The notes: generated by a model from the letters alone, not told the origin. A stretch of DNA of 37,913 bases from Lacticaseibacillus yichunensis (GCF_003946405.1 NZ_RHOG01000029.1:1-37913), one strand, 5' to 3'. Counted from the first letter of the stretch, positions 6,524-15,714 are shown. Translations and numbers: made by a program.

Positions 6524-9409
6524 TTATTCGTCAGGTTGCGGCACCAACGCGATCTCCCAGGTCAGCTCGGCCTGATACGAATTGACCCGCGTTGCCGGCA
6601 GTGGGCCGAGTTTTAAAAAGCCGTCAACAGTGAAGATCAGCACTTCCGCATTCCTAAGTGTCGCGGGAAGCGCCGATTGCTTCAATAGGATGGTCGCATC
6701 CTCACGACCGATCGGCACAGGCGGCACCGTCAAAGCGGCGCCATCCTCGGTGTGAAAAACCAACTGAAGAGCCCCGGTTTCCGGCTGTGGGGCTAACGTG
6801 TTGCCTGAAAAACCACTCACAAAGCGCGTCATTTTCAGACCGAGCTGCCACTCGCCGGAGTCCGGCCCGCGCGTATCCGAGATCAGCAACGTATTATCGG
6901 TGGGATTGCTATCGCGCAACCAATCCGCAGTTGGTGGACCCGCTTCAGGTGTTTGCGGGAGCGGGTCCTTTCCTTGAAATGCACCTGTGATCAGCTCCGC
7001 AACAGTTGGGGGAAAATACGAGGTGCCCTGCGCATTCGTGCGACTAGGATCGTATTTTGCCAAGGCAACGCTCGGCAGTGTTTGTATCACCAAGCCATCG
7101 GGCGGGGTGACGCTGATTGCAGCGACATTCGAGCGCAACGTGACTGATTGCCCCTGATAGTCGAATTGCATCGTGAGTTGGTAGTGGGCGCCATTGAGCG
7201 CACTGGTCACCTTCGCAGCGACCTGGGTCACAGCGGCAGTGGTCGGCCTTGCCGTGACTTGAACCGTTTGACCCCCGCTCATTCGGACCCAATCATACGT
7301 CGGGGCAATGCCAAGGCTTGCGGTTGTCGTCGGTACCTGAAAAATCAGAGGGCTATTTGCCGCCACCCTGATAGCCGCAAGCGAAAGCACTTCGATCTGA
7401 ACCCGACTTTCTTGAAGGACCCCATTTTCGCGGAAGCGCGCCACGATCTCCGCCGTGCCCGGCATCCTCGTCGCATCAACCGTTGCCTGCCGCGAATCAG
7501 TACGACTCGGCGTGATCACAACAGCGCTGCTTGAACGCGTCGCATCTAGCGCAACCGACTTCCAAGTGAGCCCAGTGATTTTAGACTCCTGCACGCCCGC
7601 CAGTGTGACAATGGTGGTCGTGCTGGCCGGCTGTCCCAGATCGTCATCGCCAGCTGTGAAGAGGACTGGGGACTGTGTCCTTAGCTCATAGTCAGTTCGA
7701 GGCACCTCGAGATACAAGACGCCCACATTCGATGTGACTTGAGCCGTTCCACTGAGTCCACCCGCCACCTGGATCAAAGCTCGAACCTGTCTCCCCGCAT
7801 CGGCGGCCTGAACGTTCTTCAAGGTCAACGATGACCCCTTTTCATCTGGTAACGTTGTCCAATTCGCCTCAGCGGGCAGCTTGGTCTGCCACGTGTAGCG
7901 CCAGGCACTACCATCACTGGCCGGCGCATCGAAGCGCGCGTCCTTGCCCGTCTCGGTGGTGACAGCGGCGGTCAGACGGCCGACCACGACCTGTTGTGTC
8001 AGCGTCGTGATCAGTTCATCCCCAACCATGACACGCGCCTGAACGGTCACAAGGCCGCTTGCACTGGACGTTTTTGCGGCCGTCAGTGTCCCGTCACTGT
8101 CGATGCTCGCAGGGCCATTCCCCAGCACCGACCATATGATCTTGGGAATGTCTCCCGTGATCGCCGGCTGAAACTCGAAAGTCGTCTGACTTTGCGCGGC
8201 CGAGGCGTCCGAGCCGCCGATCAGCAGTTCCTGCCGCGGCGCCATTGCGTACACGGCCGGATGAACAGTCAAGTGCGCCCTGTTTGATTCCACCCCGCGC
8301 TCAAGTACCACCCCATCTTTTTGATAGTCGGCGACGGCATAGACCTCCGAACCGTCATCGCCTAACCGTAAGCCGCGAAGCGTGACCGTCTCATCGTGCT
8401 GGTCGGACAGTTCCTGATCATGCCAAAACCAGTGAACGTTGGTGGCTTCAAGCTCGCTGGGGAGCGCAAGGTGAAACGTCGCCTGGCCGCCTTGACTACC
8501 AGTTTGATTGGGCAGATGCACCCCATACATCGTCCTTGGTGCGACCTGAATCGTGGCGGCTCCGCCCAGCAACAACGGTGGAAAATATAGCGTGCCAGCA
8601 ATCATTTGACTACCGACTTCCCCATTACCAGTCAGCCGCAGCGAGGCATTTCCTTGGGCTTGTGCAGTCAACGCCGTTCCAGCCGAAAGAGAAAACTCGG
8701 GGGAGATCTCTGGGAGTAGCCCTGCGACTTGCACATCGGCCGATTGCCCATCAAAGAGAACGACATGCTCAGAGGTTAATTCCGGTGTGTAGGACTGTGG
8801 CAAGATCAGCAAGCGCAGTAATTCGGTGCTGTATTCCCCGGATGAAACGAAGAGCCCAAATAGTGGCGTAATAGTCAGCCCAATCTGAAAGGTGATCCAA
8901 GTGGGGGCGCTAACGGGCGGCGCGACGAAGCCATACTGAATATTTTTGGTATCGGGTTGGCGCCCAGCTTGCCCCGTTTGGTACGTCAGGCCAAACTGGC
9001 CAAGCTGTTTTTGCGTCCCCGCCTCATTTCCAAGCATTCGTTGTGGCACCTGATCACCAAGTTGGGCAGTGATCATAACCTGAAGTGTGGCAGTATCCTC
9101 TAAAATTTTCAGCCCGATTCCTGCCCGCAACTGAATATGCTCCCCTGACCGAACGAGACCCACGCGCCCGGTTCCCAGCTGGCGCCCCGCTGTATCCCGA
9201 AAATTCGCCTGCGTCAGGATGCGCGTTGAATCTGCGGTCGGGGTGCGGAACCCGGACCCCGCCACCACGGGCACTGTGGGCGGCAGAACAATACTGGGAT
9301 TGGCGGCGGCGACAGGGCTGGCACGACCCATTTCCGTCCGAAGCCCAAACACAATCACCAAGGCGATGCTAAGTACCACTAGCACCCCCTTTTTATGAAG
9401 TCTCCGCAT
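6524..9409 (-). CDS. Large WxL-domain surface protein (CscC-like)
   Basis: The secreted protein has 961 residues. A signal peptide (MRRLHKKG then a hydrophobic segment) is followed by an N-terminal region starting GSGFRT, then a series of beta-sandwich-like modules (one reads WQTKLPAEANWTTLP...LTLKNVQAADAG, Ig-like), then a C-terminal WxL domain. That domain has the proximal motif in SDTRG...EWQLGL (W854) and the distal motif in YQAELTWEI (W951). The distal motif is W-E-I rather than W-x-L. WxL domains bind peptidoglycan non-covalently. It is the last gene of the operon and overlaps the anchor gene by 17 bases. GAGGTG lies six bases before the chosen ATG at 9409; an upstream in-frame ATG at 9430 has no such site. 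It is a diverged paralogue of the product of 11768-14647. Confidence 0.85.
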   Translation of the reverse strand: MRRLHKKGVLVVLSIALVIVFGLRTEMGRASPVAAANPSIVLPPTVPVVAGSGFRTPTADSTRILTQANFRDTAGRQLGTGRVGLVRSGEHIQLRAGIGLKILEDTATLQVMITAQLGDQVPQRMLGNEAGTQKQLGQFGLTYQTGQAGRQPDTKNIQYGFVAPPVSAPTWITFQIGLTITPLFGLFVSSGEYSTELLRLLILPQSYTPELTSEHVVLFDGQSADVQVAGLLPEISPEFSLSAGTALTAQAQGNASLRLTGNGEVGSQMIAGTLYFPPLLLGGAATIQVAPRTMYGVHLPNQTGSQGGQATFHLALPSELEATNVHWFWHDQELSDQHDETVTLRGLRLGDDGSEVYAVADYQKDGVVLERGVESNRAHLTVHPAVYAMAPRQELLIGGSDASAAQSQTTFEFQPAITGDIPKIIWSVLGNGPASIDSDGTLTAAKTSSASGLVTVQARVMVGDELITTLTQQVVVGRLTAAVTTETGKDARFDAPASDGSAWRYTWQTKLPAEANWTTLPDEKGSSLTLKNVQAADAGRQVRALIQVAGGLSGTAQVTSNVGVLYLEVPRTDYELRTQSPVLFTAGDDDLGQPASTTTIVTLAGVQESKITGLTWKSVALDATRSSSAVVITPSRTDSRQATVDATRMPGTAEIVARFRENGVLQESRVQIEVLSLAAIRVAANSPLIFQVPTTTASLGIAPTYDWVRMSGGQTVQVTARPTTAAVTQVAAKVTSALNGAHYQLTMQFDYQGQSVTLRSNVAAISVTPPDGLVIQTLPSVALAKYDPSRTNAQGTSYFPPTVAELITGAFQGKDPLPQTPEAGPPTADWLRDSNPTDNTLLISDTRGPDSGEWQLGLKMTRFVSGFSGNTLAPQPETGALQLVFHTEDGAALTVPPVPIGREDATILLKQSALPATLRNAEVLIFTVDGFLKLGPLPATRVNSYQAELTWEIALVPQPDE

Positions 9410-9764
9410 GAGCCGCACCTCGCCTTCCATATAGCAGCAAGAGCCACAACTCGATCAAGATCACCAACCCGATTCCAGCCGCCCATGGAATGGCTGCCTC
9501 TCCCGTTGCGGGAAAAATACCGCCCGGTCGTACCCTGCTAGGCGTTTTCCCCCCTGGTCGCGCAGGCTTTGTCGGGGTCGGTGCAGGCGGCGTTGGACGC
9601 GGCTTCGCCGGGGGGTTGACCGGCGCCAATGCATCTCCGACAATGGCCACCTGTGCCTGCGATTGCATCGCTTCTGCCGCCTTAACAACCTGGTGCCCCT
9701 GAGTGACCAAGAACAAGCAGGCCCCCAACACCCAGCCCAGCCACCGTTTATTTTGTCCCTTCAT
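9393..9764 (-). CDS. Small sortase-anchored protein of the WxL cluster (CscD-like, FPxTG)
   Basis: The 123-residue protein has an N-terminal signal peptide (ending near VVKAAEA), a Pro/Thr/Lys-rich spacer (~48-80), the sorting motif FPATGE at 84-89, a hydrophobic segment and a short RR tail. That is the classic layout of a sortase substrate, with Phe in place of Leu. Small proteins like this accompany DUF916 and WxL proteins in lactobacillus csc clusters. Its start overlaps the end of the WxL-interacting protein gene and its end overlaps the large WxL gene, so the three are translationally coupled. GGAGG lies seven bases upstream of the ATG. Confidence 0.9.
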   Translation of the reverse strand: MKGQNKRWLGWVLGACLFLVTQGHQVVKAAEAMQSQAQVAIVGDALAPVNPPAKPRPTPPAPTPTKPARPGGKTPSRVRPGGIFPATGEAAIPWAAGIGLVILIELWLLLLYGRRGAAHAETS

Positions 9765-10758
9765 CTTTTTTCCTCCGCCAAAATAATAGTCCGAGCAATC
9801 CCAGTGCGATCAACAACAATCCGCCGATCAGCACCCACCACCACGGAAATGGGCGCACCACCGCCAATCGTGCACCTTTGTTGACCTGGGCCGCAGCCTT
9901 TGCATCGATTGTGAAGGCGCGGTGAAACCGCCACGTGTACGCGCCGGCAGTGGCCGTCAGTGTCAGCCAATATTTTCCAGCGACCAAAGGGGTTTTAGTG
10001 AAAAGCGCATAGTTGAACGACGAATTTGGTGCCATCGCCAATTTGTCCGCGTCTTGCGTCAGAAGCGGCTTTGAGTCACCGTCCCGGGTCACACTTGCCT
10101 TGATTGCCATGCCACCAAACAAGCGCGGCTGATCATTTTGCAGCGTTGCCAATACGGCCGCTTGATCGTTCTGATTGCCGGGTTTGACGCCCAGCAGATT
10201 CAGATGCGGCGCAACGCGTTTTTCCGTGGTCTGCATCTGAATGGCAACGACCATCGCGAATCGATTCGTGATACTCATGCCCGCCTGATCATCTGCGGCC
10301 GGCGCCGTTTCATCCGTCACATAAAAACTGCCAAGAAGCTGCCCCTTTAGTGGGGTATCTGGTAACTGCACAAAAAAGGTAACTTTTCGCCCTTCATTGG
10401 CTTTCAGCTCGAACGTCACAGGCGCCGACGCCAGATCAACAAGCTGAACAACGGCAGACGGATCCCGCTTACTACTTGGACTGTAGCCCACCTGGCCATT
10501 ATCTTGTGTGAAGGCCGAGGTGATCGCCACCTTCACCGTTTTCGGCTGCGCGCTTTGGTTGGCAACTGTGATCGTGAGCGCCTGCCGGGTCCCCGGTTTG
10601 ACCAGCAGATCAAAGTAACCTTTATTGCCACCCACTTGGTTTGCCGGGAGCTGCGGTGTCACCGTGAACCCAGCCCCAACGGCCTCAACGGACGCCACAG
10701 GCCAACCCGCCAGCGCCATTAGCAGTGAGGCGACGATGATGATCATTTTTCGAAGCAC
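9748..10758 (-). CDS. WxL-interacting protein, DUF916 plus DUF3324 (CscA-like)
   Basis: The 336-residue protein has a signal peptide (MLRKMIIIVASLLMALAGWPVASVEA). The DUF916 region starts GFTVTPQLPANQVGGNKGYFDL, and DUF3324 follows from about residue 150 (SITNRFAMVVAIQMQTTE). A C-terminal membrane helix (WWWVLIGGLLLIALGLLGLLFW) is followed by a basic tail. In studied enterococcal and lactobacillus systems this protein binds both peptidoglycan and WxL partners, holding the complex at the surface. I chose a GTG start at 10758, with GGGGGA six bases upstream and an ideal signal peptide; longer readings add an unlikely N-terminus. Confidence 0.9.
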   Translation of the reverse strand: MLRKMIIIVASLLMALAGWPVASVEAVGAGFTVTPQLPANQVGGNKGYFDLLVKPGTRQALTITVANQSAQPKTVKVAITSAFTQDNGQVGYSPSSKRDPSAVVQLVDLASAPVTFELKANEGRKVTFFVQLPDTPLKGQLLGSFYVTDETAPAADDQAGMSITNRFAMVVAIQMQTTEKRVAPHLNLLGVKPGNQNDQAAVLATLQNDQPRLFGGMAIKASVTRDGDSKPLLTQDADKLAMAPNSSFNYALFTKTPLVAGKYWLTLTATAGAYTWRFHRAFTIDAKAAAQVNKGARLAVVRPFPWWWVLIGGLLLIALGLLGLLFWRRKKDEGTK

Positions 10759-10827
10759 CCAATATTCCCCCATTTTCGTGTCCGATCCGCCTGACACACA
10801 CGGCTCAAAGTGCTTGCCGATCGCGTT

Positions 10828-10860
10828 AAAAAAAGCCAGCACAACGCAACCGTTGCACTG
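10828..10860 (-). terminator. Internal terminator in the WxL operon
   Basis: On the minus strand CAGTGCAACG pairs with CGTTGTGCTG (10-bp stem with two G-T pairs, four-base loop), followed by GC and seven T residues. It lies between the short WxL gene and the WxL-interacting protein gene. I see no convincing promoter after it, so it probably reduces downstream expression rather than ending it. Confidence 0.7.
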
Positions 10861-10925
10861 ACCTCTCACCGTTCAGATGTCAGCGCATGAGTCGCGCCGA
10901 ATGTTGTTGATCACGCCTATGGCCC

Positions 10926-11618
10926 CTATGGTGTCGTCGTCTCTGGTTCTTGACTCAGCGTCCAGGTGATCGTCGCCTGATGGAGGCCCTTTTTGGCACT
11001 CTCATCCTTAGGCAACGCCAAAGTCCCACCAGATAGCTGCAGAATCGTATCCCCAGCACCCTTTTCAATTGGGGCATTGATCACACTGGTGGCCCCACTA
11101 CCTGGCGTCAGCGGCTTATCCGCAAACTCACCTGCCACAGGATTAGCGTTATCGACTGCCCCCTCAAGGCTCAAGTTTGTGACAGTCAGGTCGTCAAATG
11201 TCCCGAGTGTCGCCGATAAATTCCACCCCGTGTTGGTGCCGCGGTAGTCGGAAACGGCGATCTGCCCCGTGTCATTGCCATCAAAAGTATTCTTATCTGT
11301 GATCGCGGTTTCCAGTGTCAGTTTTGCATCAACATCCTTCTTCACCAAGTCAGCAATTGAAACATTCTCAAATTGTAGATTCGGCACAGCGTCAAGGCTC
11401 AACGTACCCGGATCGATCTGAATATTTACCGTGCTATTGGCAGTTGCGGTGCCATCACTGCCGACGACAAAGCCTGCCCCGATCAAAGCCCCTGCAATAT
11501 GATTGTCGACCACACCCGGGCCATTGCCATCCGCCGCAAGTACCGGCAAGACCGGCCCCGCCGCTGCTAATAACAGTCCAGCCCCCACAGCAAGTCTCAC
11601 ACCCCATGAACGTTTCAT
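10926..11618 (-). CDS. Short WxL-domain surface protein (CscB-like)
   Basis: The 230-residue secreted protein has a signal peptide (MKRSWGVRLAVGAGLLLAAAGPVLPVLAA) and a single WxL domain. The proximal motif is VSDYRGTNTGWNLSATLG (W132) and the distal motif is ATITWTLSQEP (W219). This is the standard compact WxL protein of lactobacilli, attached non-covalently to peptidoglycan. GGAGG lies seven bases upstream of the ATG. It is the second gene of the operon, upstream of an internal terminator, so it is probably made in excess over the scaffold proteins encoded further down. Confidence 0.93.
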   Translation of the reverse strand: MKRSWGVRLAVGAGLLLAAAGPVLPVLAADGNGPGVVDNHIAGALIGAGFVVGSDGTATANSTVNIQIDPGTLSLDAVPNLQFENVSIADLVKKDVDAKLTLETAITDKNTFDGNDTGQIAVSDYRGTNTGWNLSATLGTFDDLTVTNLSLEGAVDNANPVAGEFADKPLTPGSGATSVINAPIEKGAGDTILQLSGGTLALPKDESAKKGLHQATITWTLSQEPETTTP

Positions 11619-11767
11619 GGTCTGTCCTCCTTTTTTCCAGTCACACGTCTGACTCTAGCGAGCGAGCAACCACCACTCGCACCGTATCGATCAATTGCGA
11701 TCAGTCTTCGCTGACCGCGCGTCCAAGATCTGCCCATTTCCCCATCCAATCGTTTTTCTCGTCGGCC

Positions 11768-14647
11768 TCACATCCCTTCAGGTGTTGGTGCTGAGATCAG
11801 TGTCCAAGTCAAGATTGCGTGATAGTTGCCGCTGACCGCATCTGGAAGCGGCGGCAAACTCAGAAACCCGAACATCGGTGACGTAAAATTCTGATCAGTC
11901 ACCGGCCTTGCCTGACTGTTGAGAGCTTCCACTGGAGCGTCATCCCCCATCGTCATCAACGGAAACAATTCCAAGTCACGCCCCAAAAGCCACCCAATAC
12001 CTAGTTTGGCCCCTACCACTGGCCGGTTGCTCGCGTGACTCAATTGGCCCGCGCTAACTGTGAGTTGCCATGGCGTCGGCGCATCACGCGTATCGATCAC
12101 GGTCAGCCGCTTATCCTCACCTTGGCCAGGCCAGGACAAGAGCCAATCGAGATTGGTCGGGCTCACCTCATTCAGCGGCGTTTGCCCGGTATAGGCGCCA
12201 TGAATCAATTCCTCGACCGTCGCCGCCTGCATCTCACCGTTTTTCTCGTGGCCAAACGTGAAATTCGGCACATCGACCAGCTGAAGGACGGGGGCATTGC
12301 CAACAGTGAGAGTCGCCAGATTAGACGTGAGAATAGTCTGTGTCCCCCAGATTTCATCACGCAGCACGATCTCCACTTGATAGCGCGCCTTGCGATCGAA
12401 CTGTGGTGTGAGCGCGACTGTCAGGGAGTTTTCTGTTTCCCCGGCAAGGACTGTTTTTGCGCCATCGTCCGACACACGTTGCCATTTGACCGCCCTTATT
12501 GAATACGCATTTTCTTCAAAAATTGTCAGCATCTCTTCTGGAATATTGAACGTGACCGTTTCACCGATGCGCCCAGCACGATCGGCCAAGGCCATCACCA
12601 TCATCGGCGCATGCGTGATCGCGGCGCTTTCATCGGCCAAGTTCGCGTATAAACCGATTGCGATCTGACCGGGGCCGCGCGGAACGATCACCCCGTCATC
12701 ATCCACACTAGCCACCGCCGCCCCATCTTCCCCGGAGTCGAGCAGATAAGTGGCCCATTCCGGGTCGATCATGTCGCTCGGCTGATGAGTTGGCCGAATT
12801 GCGGTTGGTCCGGCGCCGTCACCCCAAAACAGCGCTGGTGTCTCATAACGCAGATCCGTCAAGACAAGTGGCGGGCGCAGTGTCACGCCAAGGGTGTTGG
12901 TCACCACCTCGTCATCCGTGCCACTGTGAATGCGCACGCGAAGAAACAAATGGGACCAGGTCTCGTCATAAGCAAGGCGACGCAATTCGTTCGTCGTTGT
13001 CGTTGCGGTCAGTGTCCAGGCGGTCTGCCCGTCTTGTGAGACTTCCCACAGATACGTCGTGGCGACGGACAGGCCATCATCCAAGGGCGGCTCAGGTGCA
13101 ACGAATGGCTGCATTGGCCGCGCAATGCCGCGCACCAACTCGTTTGGCCCGATCACAGCTGGCCCTGCCAGCACCCCTAAGGAAAAATCGAGGTCCGCCG
13201 CCAGCATCTCATCCGCACTTTCGATCTCCGAGCGGGCTGTGAGCCTAACATGGCCACTCGTCCCAGGCACCGCCTCTACCTCTGTCGTCACGGTATTTCC
13301 AGCTTGCATCACGAACAATCGGGTGTCATCAGCACTCTCCCACTCCGGCGACCCGCGCAGGCTCACATCGGGTTCCGTAACCAACTGGACGGGCGTCATC
13401 GCCATCCCCTCAGGCGCATCCGGCGCGGTGATCAAGATGCGGCGATTCGGTTTCACGTGAAACGCTGTACTAACGATCAGGCGCGCGGGATTGGACACCA
13501 AGCTCGTGGCGACCGGCTGACCATCACTCAAGCGAAAATAATTAGCCGTAGCCGTGACAACGCCCGCATCCTCAGGCGTCAAATGGCGAATCACCAACCG
13601 ATCCGTACTTGGCGTGAAGCGCTCGTCGTCTTTGATCGCCTCACCATTCAGTTGCCACTTTGTATTACGCGCCTCAAGTCCGGCGGGCAGGCGCAATTCA
13701 AATTCAGCCTCGCCAGTCTCATAACCGCGCACATCCGGCAAGTCCGCCGCATACACGACCGGGTCTGCCGCCTCGACTGAATAGGAAAAAGCAGACCGAC
13801 TTTGTTCTGGTACGTCGATCTGGGCGGTCAAGTGACTCGCTCCGACCGCACCATTCACGGGGCTGAACAGTAATTGCCCACCCTGCGGCGCCCAGGTGCC
13901 AAGCCGCGTCTCATAATCGCGGTAGTCTGGTACGACCCCCACCGGCAACCCCGCAATTCCAACGGACACGCTTCCCCCACGAAAAACGATCGACGGGGTC
14001 GCCTCGATCACAGGGGGATAGTCGGCGGGAAAGACCAGCACCCAAAAGGGGGCTGAATAATAGCGACGTTCGATCACCGGCGACTGACCGAGATGATAAT
14101 CCACCTCAAGCTGATAACTGATCCAGGTCGGGCTCGTCAAATGGAACTGATCAAACCTCAGCTGATAATGCAGATAGTCATTCGGCATGCCGGTCCAATA
14201 CGGCGTCCACTTCACCCCATTTTGCGGTTGACTCCCATGTTCTTGCGAGGCACTCAACCCGATATCGATCGGACTCGTCTGGGCTGGTGCGTCCCCGACC
14301 TTGATTCGAGTACGAAAACCCAGCGTATACTGGCCATCACTGCCGTCTTTTCCAAAAGAAGCCTTCATCGTGACCGTCTCATCACTTTTCAGGAACGTCT
14401 GATACTTGCCTTCTGTGTCTCCCCAATCGACAAAGGCATTGCTGGCGACATAATTCGGCTGCGTCCGAAACCCAGAGCGATTGCCAAACGCCTCAGGGGA
14501 AGGCGCCGGAAAGTCGGAGGGTCCCGTTTTCGGCACAATGATCTGAGCCGTAGCCTTGACCGCTATCGCCGGCAACACCAGGCCCGCGCTCGCCACCATC
14601 CCTAAAAGTAAGAGGCCGACCATCACCAGATGCCAGACCCGTTTCAT
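11768..14647 (-). CDS. Large WxL-domain surface protein, first gene of the operon
   Basis: The secreted protein has 959 residues. A signal peptide (MKRVWHLVMVGLLLLGMVASAG) precedes an N-terminal region with SGFRT and TSPTWISYQ, both also seen in its paralogue at 6524-9409, then several beta-sandwich modules. The C-terminal WxL domain has the proximal motif IDTRDAPTPWQLTV (W860) and the distal motif YHAILTWTL (W948), both intact here. The modules probably reach out from the wall to bind polysaccharide or host and plant material, but no named binding domain is visible. GGAGGGGTG lies six bases before the ATG at 14647. A parS-like palindrome lies inside the coding region at 13450-13463. Confidence 0.85.
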   Translation of the reverse strand: MKRVWHLVMVGLLLLGMVASAGLVLPAIAVKATAQIIVPKTGPSDFPAPSPEAFGNRSGFRTQPNYVASNAFVDWGDTEGKYQTFLKSDETVTMKASFGKDGSDGQYTLGFRTRIKVGDAPAQTSPIDIGLSASQEHGSQPQNGVKWTPYWTGMPNDYLHYQLRFDQFHLTSPTWISYQLEVDYHLGQSPVIERRYYSAPFWVLVFPADYPPVIEATPSIVFRGGSVSVGIAGLPVGVVPDYRDYETRLGTWAPQGGQLLFSPVNGAVGASHLTAQIDVPEQSRSAFSYSVEAADPVVYAADLPDVRGYETGEAEFELRLPAGLEARNTKWQLNGEAIKDDERFTPSTDRLVIRHLTPEDAGVVTATANYFRLSDGQPVATSLVSNPARLIVSTAFHVKPNRRILITAPDAPEGMAMTPVQLVTEPDVSLRGSPEWESADDTRLFVMQAGNTVTTEVEAVPGTSGHVRLTARSEIESADEMLAADLDFSLGVLAGPAVIGPNELVRGIARPMQPFVAPEPPLDDGLSVATTYLWEVSQDGQTAWTLTATTTTNELRRLAYDETWSHLFLRVRIHSGTDDEVVTNTLGVTLRPPLVLTDLRYETPALFWGDGAGPTAIRPTHQPSDMIDPEWATYLLDSGEDGAAVASVDDDGVIVPRGPGQIAIGLYANLADESAAITHAPMMVMALADRAGRIGETVTFNIPEEMLTIFEENAYSIRAVKWQRVSDDGAKTVLAGETENSLTVALTPQFDRKARYQVEIVLRDEIWGTQTILTSNLATLTVGNAPVLQLVDVPNFTFGHEKNGEMQAATVEELIHGAYTGQTPLNEVSPTNLDWLLSWPGQGEDKRLTVIDTRDAPTPWQLTVSAGQLSHASNRPVVGAKLGIGWLLGRDLELFPLMTMGDDAPVEALNSQARPVTDQNFTSPMFGFLSLPPLPDAVSGNYHAILTWTLISAPTPEGM
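13450..13463. promoter_or_regulatory. parS-like ParB-binding site inside the WxL gene
   Basis: GTTTCACGTGAAAC is a perfect 14-bp palindrome identical to the core of the bacterial parS site (TGTTNCACGTGAAACA); only the outermost base on each side differs. parS sites cluster near the replication origin, and several lie inside coding regions in other Firmicutes. Confidence 0.75.
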
Positions 14648-14687
14648 GCATGTCACCCCTCCCCACACATCTGTTCCCGCTATCGCT

Positions 14688-14717
14688 ATTGTACAGGATG
14701 ATGTTATTTTCTGGCAA
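14688..14717 (-). promoter_or_regulatory. Promoter of the WxL operon
   Basis: On the minus strand TTGCCA (14712-14717), an 18-base spacer and TACAAT (14688-14693) form a near-consensus promoter about 40 bases before the first start codon. The -35 box lies inside the cre site. Confidence 0.75.
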
Positions 14718-14726
14718 CGCTTTCAT
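14712..14726 (-). promoter_or_regulatory. Catabolite-responsive element (cre) for CcpA
   Basis: On the minus strand ATGAAAGCGTTGCCA matches every defined position of the cre consensus WTGNAANCGNWNNCA. It overlaps the -35 box of the WxL operon promoter, a position at which CcpA normally represses. Confidence 0.75.
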
Positions 14727-14773
14727 TGAAACTTATTTGTTTGTTGTTTTATATAAAGTTATTTTATAAGCAA

Positions 14774-14811
14774 ATAAAAAAGCACGCTTACCGCTCACCG
14801 TAAGTGTGCTT
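14774..14811 (-). terminator. Terminator of the AraC-family gene
   Basis: A 12-bp stem (14780-14791 with 14800-14811, one wobble pair) with an eight-base loop and a T-rich tail on the minus strand, directly after the AraC-family stop codon. Confidence 0.85.
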
Positions 14812-14815
14812 CCAG

Positions 14816-15649
14816 TTAGGCGCGTTCCTTCCCGTACGACGGGGCAGAACCGAATACCTTCTTATATAAACGACTGAAATAAAAGGGATCATGGTAGCCG
14901 ACGCTGGCCGCCACATCTTTGATCGGCAAGTCCGTCTCCCCCAGAATCTTTTGGGCGTGGGCGAGCCGAACCTGCATCAGATAAGTCATCGGACTTTGAC
15001 CCTTGAGTTGCTTGAACGTCCGCGACAGATGGGCCTCCGAGACGTGCAGGTAGTCGGCGACCCGCGCCAACGTTAGGTCATCGGCAAAATGGGCGTCCAG
15101 ATAGTAGGCGGCGCTTGAGACCATCGCCTGCTGCTCGGTGCTCGTCTCACTGTCGCTGATCGTGAGGTGATCATCGGCGACTGCATTGTCAGGCAGCGCC
15201 CGCATCAAGATGCAGACCAGCTCCGTCACATAGGCCTGCAGCAGGAGGTCATGGCCAAACGCCGACCGCTGTTTGACCTCCCCGATGATGCGTTGGGCAA
15301 TGTTGAAAAACAGCGGCTGCTGGTCTTCCAGGCGCAGCACCGGATCTTTGAACGGAAAATGGTCCGGCGTCAGCCCAGGCAAAACGACATGGCGAAAACC
15401 GATATACAGCTGATAACTATGGCTACCCGCCGGTTGGTGCTCGTTGTGATGCACATGCGGGTTCAACAGCACTGCCTGGCCTTGTTGCACCCGAATCTGG
15501 TGGCCTTCGATCGTGTAATCTGAGAACCCTTCTAACATCACCGATAATTCTGGAAAATCATGTTCGTGATATTTACTAGTATCTTCCCCTTCATTCATGT
15601 ATGCGAAGGCATACAGCACATCCGGCGAGAAACTTTTTAGATCGATCAT
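14816..15649 (-). CDS. AraC-family transcriptional regulator
   Basis: The protein is 277 residues. The N-terminal half is a cupin sensor (YHEHDFPELSVMLEGFSDYTI, then GQAVLLNPHVHHNEH). The C-terminal ~100 residues hold two helix-turn-helix motifs, including LTLARVADYLHVSEAHLSRTFKQ and the signature PIKDVAASVGYHDPFYFSRLYKKVFGSAPS. I chose the ATG at 15649, with GGGAG seven bases upstream; the longer reading adds an implausible N-terminus. It is divergent from the ABC exporter genes and is separated from the WxL operon by its own terminator. The exporter is the natural candidate target. The ligand is unknown; cupin AraC proteins usually sense sugars. Confidence 0.88.
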   Translation of the reverse strand: MIDLKSFSPDVLYAFAYMNEGEDTSKYHEHDFPELSVMLEGFSDYTIEGHQIRVQQGQAVLLNPHVHHNEHQPAGSHSYQLYIGFRHVVLPGLTPDHFPFKDPVLRLEDQQPLFFNIAQRIIGEVKQRSAFGHDLLLQAYVTELVCILMRALPDNAVADDHLTISDSETSTEQQAMVSSAAYYLDAHFADDLTLARVADYLHVSEAHLSRTFKQLKGQSPMTYLMQVRLAHAQKILGETDLPIKDVAASVGYHDPFYFSRLYKKVFGSAPSYGKERA

Positions 15650-15714
15650 TGGTCTACTCCCTGCGGCACCTGCCGAAAACCCTGCTCGACTGCTGATGAA
15701 CCGCTTTCGCATTG

